A stretch of 64,000 nucleotides of DNA from an uncultured Collinsella sp. (GTDB lineage Bacteria; Actinomycetota; Coriobacteriia; Coriobacteriales; Coriobacteriaceae): positions 87,453 through 151,452 of the forward strand of contig CAUBPS010000003.1 of NCBI GenBank assembly GCA_958437935.1. The letters are read 5' to 3'. Below are positions 9,596 through 18,410 of the stretch, one piece after another. A program made the position numbers and the translations under genes. Under the pieces are notes generated by a model that was given only the letters and a program-made list of their open reading frames with translations, had not been told where the DNA came from and ran no database searches. Numbering within the stretch: position 1 is the first letter of the stretch; each line of letters opens with the position of its first letter.

Positions 9596-10138
9596 TTACT
9601 CGTGAACGATCTCGACATGGACGATCTCGTCGCCGGCACGCAGCTGCGAAATCACATCGAGACCCTCGACCGTGGTACCAAAGACGGTGTAACCGGAATC
9701 GAGGTTATGCTGGGCACCCAGGCAGAAGTAGAACTGCGAACCCGCGGAATCGGGGTCCATGGAGCGTGCCATGGCAAGGGCGCCATCGACATGGCTGTTG
9801 CGCGGATTGGTGGCAAACTCGCCCTTGATGCAGTAGCCGGGGCCACCGGTACCGGGCATGCCGTCGGGGCCCTCAAGACCGGCAGCGACGTCGGCGCCGG
9901 ACATGTCGCGGGTATTGGGGTCGCCGCCCTGGATAACAAAACCGGGCACATAGCGATGGAACTTAAGGCCATCATAGAAGCCCATCGTGGAAAGCTCGCA
10001 GAAGTTCGCGACATGAATGGGAGCGCCCTCGCCGTCAAACTTGACCTTGATGGTACCCTTCGACGTCTCGATTACGGCGCACTCGTCGCCGACAAGCTGA
10101 TACTCGGGCGTGTAGAGCTCTTTCTTAAAACCAAACAT
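9596..10138 (-). CDS. Cyclophilin-type peptidyl-prolyl cis-trans isomerase
   Basis: A 180-residue cyclophilin that accelerates proline isomerisation in folding proteins. Family motifs are present in order: ANFCELSTMGFYDGLKFHRY (~45-65), VPGFVIQGGDP with the catalytic region, and AGSQFYFCLG (~135). No signal peptide is visible, so it is probably cytoplasmic. GAGGAAGG precedes the ATG. A good sigma-70-like promoter lies upstream at 10178-10207, suggesting that a transcript begins here and runs towards mreB. Confidence 0.92.
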   Translation of the reverse strand: MFGFKKELYTPEYQLVGDECAVIETSKGTIKVKFDGEGAPIHVANFCELSTMGFYDGLKFHRYVPGFVIQGGDPNTRDMSGADVAAGLEGPDGMPGTGGPGYCIKGEFATNPRNSHVDGALAMARSMDPDSAGSQFYFCLGAQHNLDSGYTVFGTTVEGLDVISQLRAGDEIVHVEIVHE

Positions 10139-10177
10139 GTGGTTCCTTCCTCGTGCGTTTAAAGCATATTTGTACGA

Positions 10178-10207
10178 ATTGTAGCAATAAGCACAGGCTT
10201 ACATCAA
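10178..10207 (-). promoter_or_regulatory. Promoter of the cyclophilin gene
   Basis: Reading leftwards, TTGATG (10202-10207) and TACAAT (10178-10183) are separated by 18 bases and lie about 40 bases before the ATG of the cyclophilin gene. Both hexamers are one or two bases from consensus. Confidence 0.6.
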
Positions 10208-10245
10208 TTGCGCACGTAGGTTATGCCGACTATGGCGAACTAATT

Positions 10246-11388
10246 TTAGGAACGCTGCTGCGGCTTCCAGGAGCCCACGTTGGCGTCGTACTGATTCAGC
10301 GCGCTGTTGCCGCCCTGTGCGATGGGCGCCAGGATATCGCTTTGGTGGGAACTCATCGACTCACCATCGGGAATGGCCAGCGAGATATCCCAGCTCTGAC
10401 AGATCACGTCGACACGCTCGTACATCCACTCGGCAAGCTGCTTTAAGTGGGCGATGTCATCCGCATAGACCGTATCGTCTTGGTACTTAAGGTTGTTGAG
10501 CTCATCTTGCGTCTTTTTGATCTGGTCGCGCAGGGCGTAAGCACTCTGCGACAGCTCCTGACGGGTGGACAGCGGCGTTCGAAGATAGCCGTTGTTAAAA
10601 GAATCGATGACCTCGCCGATCTGGTCCTCGTCACCGTAGGACACGATGGCCTGATACAGACCGTCGAGCCTGGTATAGAGCTGATCATCGGTCAGCACGG
10701 TTTCTTCCTGGACCACCTCGGCAGAATCGTCCTGCTTGGTATCGTCCTCAGTCGCCTCACCCTTTTGGCGCGTAGGGAAGGTCGTCTGCGCGGCCTGGCC
10801 AAACTGGTCATAGAAGCCGGGCATAACACCCATGGGATCGGTCGTCACGAACCAATAGGCACCACCGCACACAAAGGCAAGGACCGCGATGATAATGAGC
10901 GGCTTGGGGATATGACGCTTGTGCTTGTGATAGGCGTCCTCGTCGGGATGCACCTTGCGCTTGGGTTTTTGGGCTTCGTCATGCAGGGAAACGGGCGTGG
11001 GAATATCGACCTTGGGGATACCGAAATCCTTATCGAAAGCCGGCAGCACGCAGGTCTCGTTGGGATCGGCAGCGTCCGAAAGAACCGCGGCAGCCGAGGC
11101 GGGCGCATGAGGCACCTCGGTATCGATCTGCTCTTGCGTTAGGCGCGGAAAGCCCGCCGTGCGGCCCGCTGCCAGGTCGGATGCGGCCGCGTCCTCGGAG
11201 AGGATACCCGGAGCGGGGCGTCCGCATTTGGGACACGTACGATCATGCGGAGAAAGACGGGCACCGCAGCCCTCGCAGAACACGAACTCGGTGTGCTCGG
11301 GACCATCGCCCGGACCCACATAGGCGTTGCAGTAGGGGCAGAACGAGGCGCCGTCCTCGATAGTCTTAAGGCAATGCGGGCAGATCAC
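10246..11388 (-). CDS. Zinc-ribbon membrane protein of unknown function
   Basis: A 380-residue protein starting at a GTG with AGAGGA just upstream; a TTG 21 bases earlier is an alternative. The N-terminus carries two zinc ribbons: CPHCLKTIEDGASFCPYC and CEGCGARLSPHDRTCPKCG. A linker of ~100 residues and a basic stretch lead into one membrane helix (PLIIIAVLAFVCGGAYWFV, ~175-195). The remaining ~185 residues are mainly helical and predicted to be outside. This zinc-ribbon plus single-helix layout is common in Gram-positive bacteria with no assigned function. Confidence 0.75.
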   Translation of the reverse strand: MICPHCLKTIEDGASFCPYCNAYVGPGDGPEHTEFVFCEGCGARLSPHDRTCPKCGRPAPGILSEDAAASDLAAGRTAGFPRLTQEQIDTEVPHAPASAAAVLSDAADPNETCVLPAFDKDFGIPKVDIPTPVSLHDEAQKPKRKVHPDEDAYHKHKRHIPKPLIIIAVLAFVCGGAYWFVTTDPMGVMPGFYDQFGQAAQTTFPTRQKGEATEDDTKQDDSAEVVQEETVLTDDQLYTRLDGLYQAIVSYGDEDQIGEVIDSFNNGYLRTPLSTRQELSQSAYALRDQIKKTQDELNNLKYQDDTVYADDIAHLKQLAEWMYERVDVICQSWDISLAIPDGESMSSHQSDILAPIAQGGNSALNQYDANVGSWKPQQRS

Positions 11389-11491
11389 GGCATCCTCTTT
11401 TCGAAGCAATTCAAATAATCGAGGTTAGAGCATAACATCGCCACGGCCCCATAGGAGCAAGGCACCAATTCAACATCGCCAGGGCGCGTAG

Positions 11492-14215
11492 TTACTTCTT
11501 CTTTTTGCTTGGCATCGAGACTTTGATGCCTTGGGCGGACTTGGTCACGCGAGAGCGCTTGGCTCCGGTACTCTTCTTTTTCTTGGGCTGGGCCTGGGCC
11601 ACGCCCTCGAGTGCACGGGACTCGGCCTCGCGAGCGGTGCGGTCTTCGCGGCGCTGCGCCATGTCGGCGGCGACGCGCTTGGCAAAACGCTCGGCTGTCG
11701 AACCCGTCGAGCTCACCTTGCCGCCACCGCGACCCAGGTGGACGCGCACACCACGGCCAAAACCAGTTGCGGCATGACGACGACGCGGCTTGAGCGAATC
11801 CATCATCGTGGCGAGCTTAAAGAACACCGAGCAGGTAAAGACCACGATAACAGCCAAGATAACCATCTGGCCCATCGACAGGTTGGCAATAGACAGCAGC
11901 TCCGGGAATCCGATAACGCCCACCAGGATGCCGGCGACTACAAACACAAAGAGCACCACACGTAAGGGCGTGAGAGGCTGCGAGATGCGCCAGATTAGGC
12001 TGACGCTCGCCGCGCACGACGTAAGCAGGCACATCGTAGACAGCGTGAGCTGGCTAAAGCCAAACACGCGCGCCACAAAGATGTCGAGCGCCGCAGCCAA
12101 AATGACCGCAATCGACGCCGGCAGTGCACGCTTGAGTACGTTGCTCAAAAACGCACCCTTCACACGAGCATTGTTGGGCTCCAGGCCCAACACAAAGCCC
12201 GGCGCGCCGATGCAGAAGAAGTTAATGAGCGTCATCTGGATGGGCTCGAAGGGGTACGGCGGCAGCGCGATACACAGCGCCGCCAGGCCCATCGAGAACA
12301 GCGTCTTGGTCAGGAACAGTGAGGCCGAACGCTGCAGGTTGTTGATGGAGCGACGGCCCTCGGCCACCACGGCGGGCATCGAGGCAAAATCGTTGTCGAC
12401 GAGTACGATTTCGGCCACATTACGCGCGGCATCGGAGCCGGCCGCCATGGCGACGGAGCAGTCGGCCTCCTTGAGCGCCAGCACGTCGTTGACGCCGTCG
12501 CCCGTCATGGCCACGGTGTGCTCGCGGCGCTTGAGCGCCTGCACGAGCTCGCGCTTCTGCTGCGGGGTCACACGACCAAAGACATGGTAGCGGTCCACTG
12601 CGGCATCGAGCTTGGCCGGCGTATCGAGCGTCGTGGCGTCCACATAAGCGTCCGCCCCCGGCACGCCCACCACGCGCGCGATCGACGACACCGTACGCGG
12701 GTCGTCGCCGCTGATCACGTTGAGGGTCACGCCCTGCTCGTTAAAGTAGCCGATGGTCTCGGCCGCCGAGGTACGAATCTCGTCGCGGATGGTCACAAAT
12801 CCCACGGGCTCGGCCTCGCCCACCATATCCCCATCGGGCGTAAAGCCGTCCACGCGCGCCACCACGAGCACGCGGCAGGTATCGGCAAGCTCGGCGACAC
12901 GGTTCTCGACCTGGGCAAACGCACGATCAGAGAGCACAAATTGCGCGGCGCCCATTACGTAGGAGCCCTGCGCAAAAGAAGCGCCGCTCCATTTTTTAGA
13001 CGACGAGAATGGAATGACCGACAGCGGCTCGGACACCTCGACCGGGCGATCGGCGTAATAGTTGAGCAGCGCCTGGCAGGTCTCGTTGGCATCGGCCGAA
13101 GTCGCACGTGCCACGTTAGCCAGCGCAAAATCGAGCACTGTGGTATCGACGGGAACAGCCGCCTCGTCCGAGTCCACGCCAAAGCCAACACCCTCAACAG
13201 GCAGCGGATACGTGCCCTCGACCTCCATACGGCCCGACGTGATGGTGCCCGTCTTGTCCAGGCACAGCACGTCGACGCGAGCGAGTGTCTCGATGCAGTA
13301 GAGCTGCTGTGCCAGCACCTTGCGGCGGGCCAGGCGCACCGTGGCGATGGCGAGCACCGACGAAGTCAGCAGCACCAGGCCTTGCGGGATCATACCCAGC
13401 AGGGCGCCCACCGTGGACAGCAGCGCCGACGAAGGCACATGACCGGCCAACAGCTCGGAGAAGCACCACGAAAGCGCGCTATCGCCCGGGGTTCCCGCGG
13501 CATCCCACAGCTCGCTCACACTCGAGGCAAACAACGCCAAACCGAGCGGGATCATGATGATGCTCGCAAAGCGCACGATGGCGTTCAGCGCGTTCATGAT
13601 CTCGGAATTAACCTTTTTGACGTACTTGGCCTCGTTATTAATTTTGGCCACGTAGTTGTCGGCGCCGACATGGATCACGCGGGCGCGCAGCAGGCCCGAG
13701 TCGATAAAGCTGCCGCTCATGAGCTCAGAGCCTGGCTGTTTCTTAATAAGGTCGCTCTCGCCCGTCAGCAGGCTCTCGTTCACGAGCGCCTCGCCCGACA
13801 CCACCACGGCGTCGGCGGGAATCTGGTCGCCGCGCCCCAAGCGGATGATGTCGTCGAGCACGATCTGGTCCAGGCCGAGCTCCACCTCGGCGCCGTCGCG
13901 CACCGCGATGGCCTTCTTGGAGGTCAGCAGCGTGAGCTTATCGACCATCTTCTTGGAACGCATGGACTGAATGACGCCAATAGCGGTGTTCAAGAACACC
14001 ACGAACAGGAACGTCAGATTCTTAAACGAACCGGTCAAAATGACCAGGAAAGCCAAGATCACGTTGATCAAATTGAACAGCGTGCAGAGGTTCTCGATGA
14101 TGAGCTCTTTGACCGACTTGGTCTTGAGTTCCATGTTGCGGTTGATTTTACCGGCGGCGATACGCTCCTCGACCTCGGCGGTTGAGAGTCCGCGCTCGAT
14201 ATCCGTTGCTGCCAT
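11492..14215 (-). CDS. P-type cation-transporting ATPase
   Basis: A 907-residue P-type ATPase. The dephosphorylation loop is LLTGES (~150-155), the phosphorylated aspartate lies in DKTGTITSG (~320), and the hinge is MTGDGVNDVLALKEADCSVA (~585). About ten membrane helices are visible. The sequence resembles CtpE/YfgQ-type pumps, so Ca2+ or Mn2+ export is likely, but the ion cannot be fixed by eye. The C-terminal ~120 residues are Lys/Arg-rich and appear unstructured. The ATG at 14215 is chosen because GGGA lies at the right distance; two in-frame starts 12-15 bases earlier lack a site. Confidence 0.9.
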   Translation of the reverse strand: MAATDIERGLSTAEVEERIAAGKINRNMELKTKSVKELIIENLCTLFNLINVILAFLVILTGSFKNLTFLFVVFLNTAIGVIQSMRSKKMVDKLTLLTSKKAIAVRDGAEVELGLDQIVLDDIIRLGRGDQIPADAVVVSGEALVNESLLTGESDLIKKQPGSELMSGSFIDSGLLRARVIHVGADNYVAKINNEAKYVKKVNSEIMNALNAIVRFASIIMIPLGLALFASSVSELWDAAGTPGDSALSWCFSELLAGHVPSSALLSTVGALLGMIPQGLVLLTSSVLAIATVRLARRKVLAQQLYCIETLARVDVLCLDKTGTITSGRMEVEGTYPLPVEGVGFGVDSDEAAVPVDTTVLDFALANVARATSADANETCQALLNYYADRPVEVSEPLSVIPFSSSKKWSGASFAQGSYVMGAAQFVLSDRAFAQVENRVAELADTCRVLVVARVDGFTPDGDMVGEAEPVGFVTIRDEIRTSAAETIGYFNEQGVTLNVISGDDPRTVSSIARVVGVPGADAYVDATTLDTPAKLDAAVDRYHVFGRVTPQQKRELVQALKRREHTVAMTGDGVNDVLALKEADCSVAMAAGSDAARNVAEIVLVDNDFASMPAVVAEGRRSINNLQRSASLFLTKTLFSMGLAALCIALPPYPFEPIQMTLINFFCIGAPGFVLGLEPNNARVKGAFLSNVLKRALPASIAVILAAALDIFVARVFGFSQLTLSTMCLLTSCAASVSLIWRISQPLTPLRVVLFVFVVAGILVGVIGFPELLSIANLSMGQMVILAVIVVFTCSVFFKLATMMDSLKPRRRHAATGFGRGVRVHLGRGGGKVSSTGSTAERFAKRVAADMAQRREDRTAREAESRALEGVAQAQPKKKKSTGAKRSRVTKSAQGIKVSMPSKKKK

Positions 14216-14244
14216 ACCACGTCCCATCACGTCGCGTCGGTATA

Positions 14245-14280
14245 AGAAAAACCGCCCGGACCATGCGAGGTTCGGACGGT
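14245..14280 (-). terminator. Intrinsic terminator stranded from tRNA-Arg(CCG) by the prophage
   Basis: On the minus strand a 12-bp stem (one G-U pair and one mismatch) is followed by TTTTT. It stops nothing on its own side: the adjacent minus-strand gene, the ATPase, lies downstream of it. If the prophage is removed at the 10-bp core, this hairpin falls ten bases after the CCA end of tRNA-Arg(CCG), so it is best read as that tRNA's original terminator. Confidence 0.75.
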
Positions 14281-14290
14281 CTTACGTTCG

Positions 14291-14300
14291 ATGGTGCCCC
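14291..14300. repeat. Left prophage attachment core
   Basis: The decamer ATGGTGCCCC is repeated exactly at 50689-50698, where it forms the CCA end of tRNA-Arg(CCG). Sequence to the left is host; sequence to the right is phage. Identity ends at both edges of the ten bases, so the crossover lies within them. Confidence 0.8.
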
Positions 14301-14375
14301 GTCTGCATAGATTCTAGAACCGAGATCTGCGCCGTTGGGACCGTCGTGCTGCTCAGGATACCACGGGCGGCGTAG
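14301..14375 (+). other. Alternative 3' coding end of the recombinase gene in circular phage DNA
   Basis: In the excised phage the recombinase frame, which enters the core as TGG TGC CCC, would continue from this left end and stop at the TAG at 14373-14375. That adds 24 residues beginning VCIDSRTEICAVG. In the integrated state the segment is cut off from the recombinase gene. The frame match follows directly from the bases; use of this tail by the phage is inference. Confidence 0.7.
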
Positions 14376-14392
14376 CGACACCTTTTCTCGAG

Positions 14393-14422
14393 AAAAAACC
14401 CGCCCGGGATAACCCGAGCGGG
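14393..14422 (-). terminator. Terminator of the prophage late operon
   Basis: Reading leftwards, a 10-bp stem with one mismatch (CCCGCTCGGG/CCCGGGCGGG) and a TTAT loop is followed by TTTTTT. It lies 6 bases after the last small phage gene and closes the whole minus-strand transcript before the attachment site. Confidence 0.85.
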
Positions 14423-14428
14423 CTGCGA

Positions 14429-14518
14429 CTAATGCCGGTTGATGCTCACGATGCAGAGCCCGATTGTCGCCACGGCGCCGCCGAAGAGCGCGCCGAGGAC
14501 GAAGGCCAACGCGACCAT
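14429..14518 (-). CDS. 29-residue membrane peptide of the lysis module (DUF3789-like)
   Basis: A tiny gene that starts one base after the amidase stop codon and ends six bases before the late terminator. The peptide is one hydrophobic helix with a Gly-rich face ([17 protein letters not shown]) and a short basic end, the pattern of DUF3789 peptides found in Gram-positive phages. No separate ribosome site is visible, so translation would depend on coupling to the amidase gene. It may assist holin function; that is inference. Confidence 0.5.
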   Translation of the reverse strand: MVALAFVLGALFGGAVATIGLCIVSINRH

Positions 14519-14519
14519 G

Positions 14520-15593
14520 CTAGTACGGGTTGCCGTCGGTGACGCAGACCTGCAGGCGGTCGAGCGGCTCGCCGCAGATACCGGCGTAGTCGTCGCCGCT
14601 ATAGGTAGAGCCGTCGTCGCACACGGTGTCCAGCCATCCGGCGCGCGCAGTGGTCTGGGAGCGGTACCACGCCTGCTTGTACCCCTCGCCGCCCGGCGTC
14701 ACGTAGTACATGCGCACGCCGTCGATGGTGTGGCCGACGATACCGGCGCAGCCGTTCACGGTGTCGGCGCGGTCGCCCTCGGTCACATAGTCGAGCCAGC
14801 CGTCCTCGACGGTGTGGACCTGATACTTGAGCGTACCGCGATCAACTCGGGCGCAAAGGAGGTCGTGCTGTCGGCACGGGTAGCCCGCGAAGCCGTCGCC
14901 GCCGGCACCGAAGTCAGTCACCTCGTCCAGCCAGCCGCCGCCCTTGAGGTGCAGCGAGTAGTGTACGGGAACACGGGCGCCAGTGGAGCGAGGGAAACCG
15001 CCCGGCGCGCCCTGCGACGCCGAAGGCGCAGCGGGGGTCGCCGCGGGCCGCACGGTCGGCGCGGACGGCTGCGTGCCGCCGACCATCGCGTCGTACCACT
15101 CGACGGCGCGCTGCATGTAGTGGTCGCGCTGCGAGCCAGCCAGCTCGCCGGGGCAGGCCGTGGACGACCAGTGCTTGTGCGGGAACACGTTCGCCATCCA
15201 TGCCGGGCGGCCCAGCCCGTAGTACAGGCACAGCGCCGCCACGAGATGCGCGCCGCTCTCGATGGCGGCCTCGTGCACCGTCCACGGGCCGCGCGCGCTG
15301 TTAGCGTGCTCGATGCTGATGGTGGTATCGTTGCCGCCGCCCGAGCCGATGCCGTCGCCGCAGGCGTAGGCGCGGTCGGTGTCGTTGACGTGCTGCACGA
15401 TGTAGCCGTTGCGGTCGACCGAGTAGTGAGCCGAGCATCCGTTGGCGGCCCAGATGCCGTTGCACTGGCTTGCGTTGAGGTCGCCCGCCATGTGATGGAT
15501 CGTGACGCCCTTGATGCCGAAGGGACGACCAGCCGAGAAATTGCAGCCGAGAAGCATGTACTCGTCGGGCTGCACGTTTGCGAAATCTGCCAT
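14520..15593 (-). CDS. Endolysin: N-acetylmuramoyl-L-alanine amidase with ChW-like wall-binding repeats
   Basis: A 357-residue lysin that should cut the amide bond between muramic acid and the stem peptide. An amidase_2 domain spans ~1-165, with [11 protein letters not shown] and [11 protein letters not shown] carrying likely zinc ligands. A Pro/Ala/Thr linker follows. The C-terminal ~140 residues hold three repeats with a GWLDxV core and AG(Y/I) motif, like clostridial ChW modules, probably for wall binding. The true start is [12 protein letters not shown], with GGAGGA upstream; it overlaps the holin stop as TAATG, so the two are co-translated. Confidence 0.88.
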   Translation of the reverse strand: MADFANVQPDEYMLLGCNFSAGRPFGIKGVTIHHMAGDLNASQCNGIWAANGCSAHYSVDRNGYIVQHVNDTDRAYACGDGIGSGGGNDTTISIEHANSARGPWTVHEAAIESGAHLVAALCLYYGLGRPAWMANVFPHKHWSSTACPGELAGSQRDHYMQRAVEWYDAMVGGTQPSAPTVRPAATPAAPSASQGAPGGFPRSTGARVPVHYSLHLKGGGWLDEVTDFGAGGDGFAGYPCRQHDLLCARVDRGTLKYQVHTVEDGWLDYVTEGDRADTVNGCAGIVGHTIDGVRMYYVTPGGEGYKQAWYRSQTTARAGWLDTVCDDGSTYSGDDYAGICGEPLDRLQVCVTDGNPY

Positions 15594-15898
15594 TAGTCCT
15601 CCTTGATGTCGCCGAGCGCGAGCAGCGCGTCGAGCCATTTGTCCGTGATGCCGACGCTCTTGAAGGCCGCGTAGGCCACCTGCACGCCGCCGACTGCGGC
15701 AAAGATGGACGTCACCCACGCCGATGGGTCGGTGGGCACGCCTCCCGCCATGGCCGTCAGGGCACCGCACAGCGCCGACGCGGCGATGGCCGTCCAGCGG
15801 GCGACATTGCCACTCATGGCCTTCGTCTTGATGGCCTGCACGATGTATGGCACCACGAGCACCGTCGCCACCGTGAGGGCCGCCTGAATACCTGTCAT
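15593..15898 (-). CDS. Putative holin
   Basis: A 101-residue protein with three hydrophobic segments (ALTVATVLVVPYIVQAI, WTAIAASALCGALTAMAGG, SAWVTSIFAAVGGVQVAYAA) and a charged C-terminus ending GDIKED. Size, topology and position just before the amidase with TAATG overlap fit a holin that releases the endolysin. An AGGAG site precedes the ATG at 15898. No specific holin family was recognised. Confidence 0.7.
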   Translation of the reverse strand: MTGIQAALTVATVLVVPYIVQAIKTKAMSGNVARWTAIAASALCGALTAMAGGVPTDPSAWVTSIFAAVGGVQVAYAAFKSVGITDKWLDALLALGDIKED

Positions 15899-15908
15899 TC
15901 GATTACTC

Positions 15909-16322
15909 CTATCTCCCTGTCTCCTTGTCGTAGAGCAAATCCACGCGATCGCAGATGTGGTCGACCTTTTGCGCCATTCCCTGGCTGCGCGACTGGCTGT
16001 TGACCAGATCGGCGTGGAGCACGTCGTTTGATGCGACAACCGACTCCATGAGCGTCTTCATCGCCTCCATGAGGCTGTTCGACCTTTCCATCTGGGCGGC
16101 GATACGGCCCTCCATCTGCGAGCGCTCCCGGTCGCGCTGCGCGCGCTCGTTCACTTCGTCCCGCTTGCGCTCCTCGCGCTTCATGTCGATGCCGGCCTTG
16201 CGCTCGTTCTGGCGCTTGTACTCGTCCAGAAATTGCCGCCCGAAATAAAAGGCGATCAGCGCAAGCAGCACGCCACCGAGCCACCCCGGCCCGTACGGCG
16301 CAAAGAGCTTGAGCACCTCCAT
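15909..16322 (-). CDS. Lysis-module protein with one membrane helix and a long coiled coil
   Basis: A 137-residue protein. An N-terminal helix (GWLGGVLLALIAFYFG, residues ~12-28) is followed by ~70 very charged residues (KREERKRDEVNERAQRDRER) and an amphipathic C-terminal helix. AAGGAGGG precedes the ATG. Its place between the XkdX-like gene and the holin suggests a membrane-bound lysis accessory, analogous in location but not in sequence order to XhlA. Function unproven. Confidence 0.6.
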   Translation of the reverse strand: MEVLKLFAPYGPGWLGGVLLALIAFYFGRQFLDEYKRQNERKAGIDMKREERKRDEVNERAQRDRERSQMEGRIAAQMERSNSLMEAMKTLMESVVASNDVLHADLVNSQSRSQGMAQKVDHICDRVDLLYDKETGR

Positions 16323-16342
16323 CCTGAGCGCCCTCCTTCCGC

Positions 16343-16510
16343 CTATTCGGCCGTGTACTCCTCGCCGGTGATCTCCTTGTACTCGTCGGCGGTAATCCAC
16401 TTGCACTCGACTGCCTTATGCACTCGTGCCTTGCTCCAAAGAGGTCGGTCGTGGTACTTCTTGACGAGCGCGAAGTGCTCGGAGTGCTCGTCGGTCTTCT
16501 TCGTCGGCAT
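16343..16510 (-). CDS. XkdX-family small phage protein
   Basis: A 55-residue protein with the XkdX pattern: YHDRPLWSKARVHKAVECKW followed by ITADEYKEITGEEY. Such proteins are found next to tail-fibre and lysis genes in Bacillus PBSX-like and many gut phages; their role is unknown. The start overlaps the stop of the preceding gene by one base (TAATG). Confidence 0.75.
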   Translation of the reverse strand: MPTKKTDEHSEHFALVKKYHDRPLWSKARVHKAVECKWITADEYKEITGEEYTAE

Positions 16511-16836
16511 TACTGGTCACCCCCGACCGTCATGAGCAGGTAGTCGATGTTTGCCGTGTTCTGCTCGGCCTGCGTCGGCTGCGACGCCTGCTCGCGCATC
16601 TGGTCGAGCAGCGCCGACACGTCGGGCGTCTCGCCGCTGTCGTAGGCGGCGAGCGCCGCGGTGTAGGCGAGCTTTCGCGCCTTCCGCTCAGCGTACTCGT
16701 CATCGTCGATAACGCCCGCGTCGTGCGCCGCGTCGGGGTCGCCGATCTGCGACAGCAGATCGCGCAGGGCGTTGACCTCGGCCATGGTGCCATCTTGAAG
16801 CTCGTTGGGGCGCGGCGTGTCTTCCTCAGTGTCCAT
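16510..16836 (-). CDS. Hypothetical phage protein downstream of the DGR
   Basis: A 108-residue acidic protein with an N-terminal EDTPRPNELQ segment, a helical middle (GVIDDDEYAERKARKLAYTAAL) and a Gln-rich region before DYLLMTVGGDQ. The middle resembles the short helical domain often found in phage tail or XkdW-like proteins. The true start is MDTEEDTP with GAGAGGAG upstream. It lies between the reverse transcriptase and the XkdX-like gene. No function can be assigned. Confidence 0.6.
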   Translation of the reverse strand: MDTEEDTPRPNELQDGTMAEVNALRDLLSQIGDPDAAHDAGVIDDDEYAERKARKLAYTAALAAYDSGETPDVSALLDQMREQASQPTQAEQNTANIDYLLMTVGGDQ

Positions 16837-16954
16837 GCGGACTCCTCTCTTGTCGGGGAATGTGCCGCCATCGTATTGGCGCCGTGAGATTGCCGGGCCG
16901 CTTCGATGGGCGCAAAGGAAGAAGGCGCGCCGCGGCACGCCTTCGATGCTTCTG

Positions 16955-18193
16955 TTATTTCGCGGCCGCTTCGCCTAGGCCGCTGCTTTGAGTTGCCGGT
17001 TCTCCGCTATTGCGAGGGCTTGCCTCCGCTTGAATCGTCCCTCGGGTTGGCCTGCATTGAGCACCCCCCCCCTCCCGCGCGAGATTTTCGAACAGGCTGC
17101 GGTACAGCGCGTCCATGGCCCGCACGCTGCGGTGCGCGTCCAGCCGCTTCATGCCGCCGCGCCAGCTCTGGTAGCTCCGCTCAACCTGCTCGGGGGTCAT
17201 GACGCCATCGGCGACCATGCGGGCCATCTTCTTGAGCTTGCGGCGCTCCCGCGTTATGGAGTCTCGGCACGGCTTCACGACTATGCGGCCCGTCTCCGTG
17301 TAGAAGATGCGCTTCTTCAGCCACGTGAAGCCGCGCGACAGCTTCACTACGCGGGTCTTGCGCGGGTTCAGCTCTATGCCCAGCTCGGCGCACTTGCGCC
17401 CTATCAGCAGCAGGCACACCTGCAGGTACTCCTTGCTCTCGTGGATCAGGTAGAAGTCGTCCATATAGCGCCCGTAGGCCTCGGGGCACAGCATCTCGGT
17501 CACGTAGTGGTCGATGCGGTTGGGGTGGGCCACCGCGCATATCTGGTTCGGCTCGCTGCCCAGACCCAGGCCCACCTCGCCCTGTGCGTCTATCAGGCGG
17601 TGCTCGAGGGCGACCACGCGCGGATCGAGCAGTGCGCCGGCCACCTGCCGCTTGACGGGTTCGTGGGCTATGCGGGCGAAGTAATCTGAGAAGTCGCCCA
17701 AAAGGATGTATCCCTCGCGCCTGTGCCGCCGCCAGTGGTCGGCCAGGTGGCGCTTGAGCAGCTTCAGGGCGTAGTCGGTGCCGCGCCCCTTGATGTTGGC
17801 GGAGTTGGCCGTTATGAGTGTCGGGACTATCGCGGGTACGAGGGCGTTCTGAGAAAGCGACTTCTGAATCACTCGCTCTGGGAAGTGCACGGCGCTGATG
17901 TGGCGCAGCTTGCCGCGCTCCCACAGGTCGAAGCGGATGAAGCCCCGGCATATGTCGCGGCCCTCCAGAAGGTCGTTCCTCGATTTGACCGCGTTTCGCA
18001 GATAGTCCTTCATATAACGCTGCGTGGAGGACTTCCACATCACGCCGCCCGCCGCCTGCTTGGAGGCCTTGCAAAGGCTGTTGAGGTCGGCCACGGCCTC
18101 AAGGGTGCACGGCTTCACGCGCTCGGCCTTGGCCTTGGCGCGCCTCTCCTCGCGGCGCTTGCGGCGCGCGGCCCTTCTTTCCTCGGAGTTCAT
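16955..18193 (-). CDS. DGR reverse transcriptase
   Basis: A 412-residue reverse transcriptase that copies the template-repeat RNA, mispairing at adenines, to supply mutagenised cDNA to the variable gene. Visible RT blocks: RFDLWERGKLRHISAVHFPE; GDFSDYFARI (catalytic Asp); GLGLGSEPNQ; and the catalytic YMDDF near residue 243. The finger/thumb motif KTRVVKLSRGFTWLKKRIF follows. The block-4 sequence GSEPNQ departs from the common DGR form GxxxSQ. Start: ATG at 18193 preceded by GCGGGG; a GTG nine bases upstream is the alternative. The C-terminal ~40 residues are Gly/Ser/Arg-rich and look disordered. Confidence 0.92.
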   Translation of the reverse strand: MNSEERRAARRKRREERRAKAKAERVKPCTLEAVADLNSLCKASKQAAGGVMWKSSTQRYMKDYLRNAVKSRNDLLEGRDICRGFIRFDLWERGKLRHISAVHFPERVIQKSLSQNALVPAIVPTLITANSANIKGRGTDYALKLLKRHLADHWRRHRREGYILLGDFSDYFARIAHEPVKRQVAGALLDPRVVALEHRLIDAQGEVGLGLGSEPNQICAVAHPNRIDHYVTEMLCPEAYGRYMDDFYLIHESKEYLQVCLLLIGRKCAELGIELNPRKTRVVKLSRGFTWLKKRIFYTETGRIVVKPCRDSITRERRKLKKMARMVADGVMTPEQVERSYQSWRGGMKRLDAHRSVRAMDALYRSLFENLAREGGGAQCRPTRGTIQAEASPRNSGEPATQSSGLGEAAAK

Positions 18194-18410
18194 CGAAGGC
18201 ACCCCGCACGGCTCTCAGTGTGGCTCTGGCAGCCGCTTGAGGTATGGCCATGAAACGCGGCGAAGCCACGGAGCGCCGCGCCATGCAAGCAGCGTCCGGC
18301 CACCCTCGCGGGGTGCGTATTTACGGGCGCATGCCCGACGGTCGCGCCTTCCTTCCTCTTCGCGCTCTGCTTTCGGCTCTGGGGCCTACTCGGTCTGGCA
18401 ATAAGGGAAT

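Noticed and set aside
14301..14345. Second tRNA-like sequence at the left prophage end
   Set aside because: Only the CCA/acceptor decamer matches; the T-loop reads TTCTAGA and neither T-stem nor anticodon stem pairs. It is the phage side of the attachment site.
14245..14420. Manganese or magnesium riboswitch upstream of the P-type ATPase
   Set aside because: No yybP-ykoY or M-box conserved bases; the hairpin there is explained as the displaced tRNA terminator.
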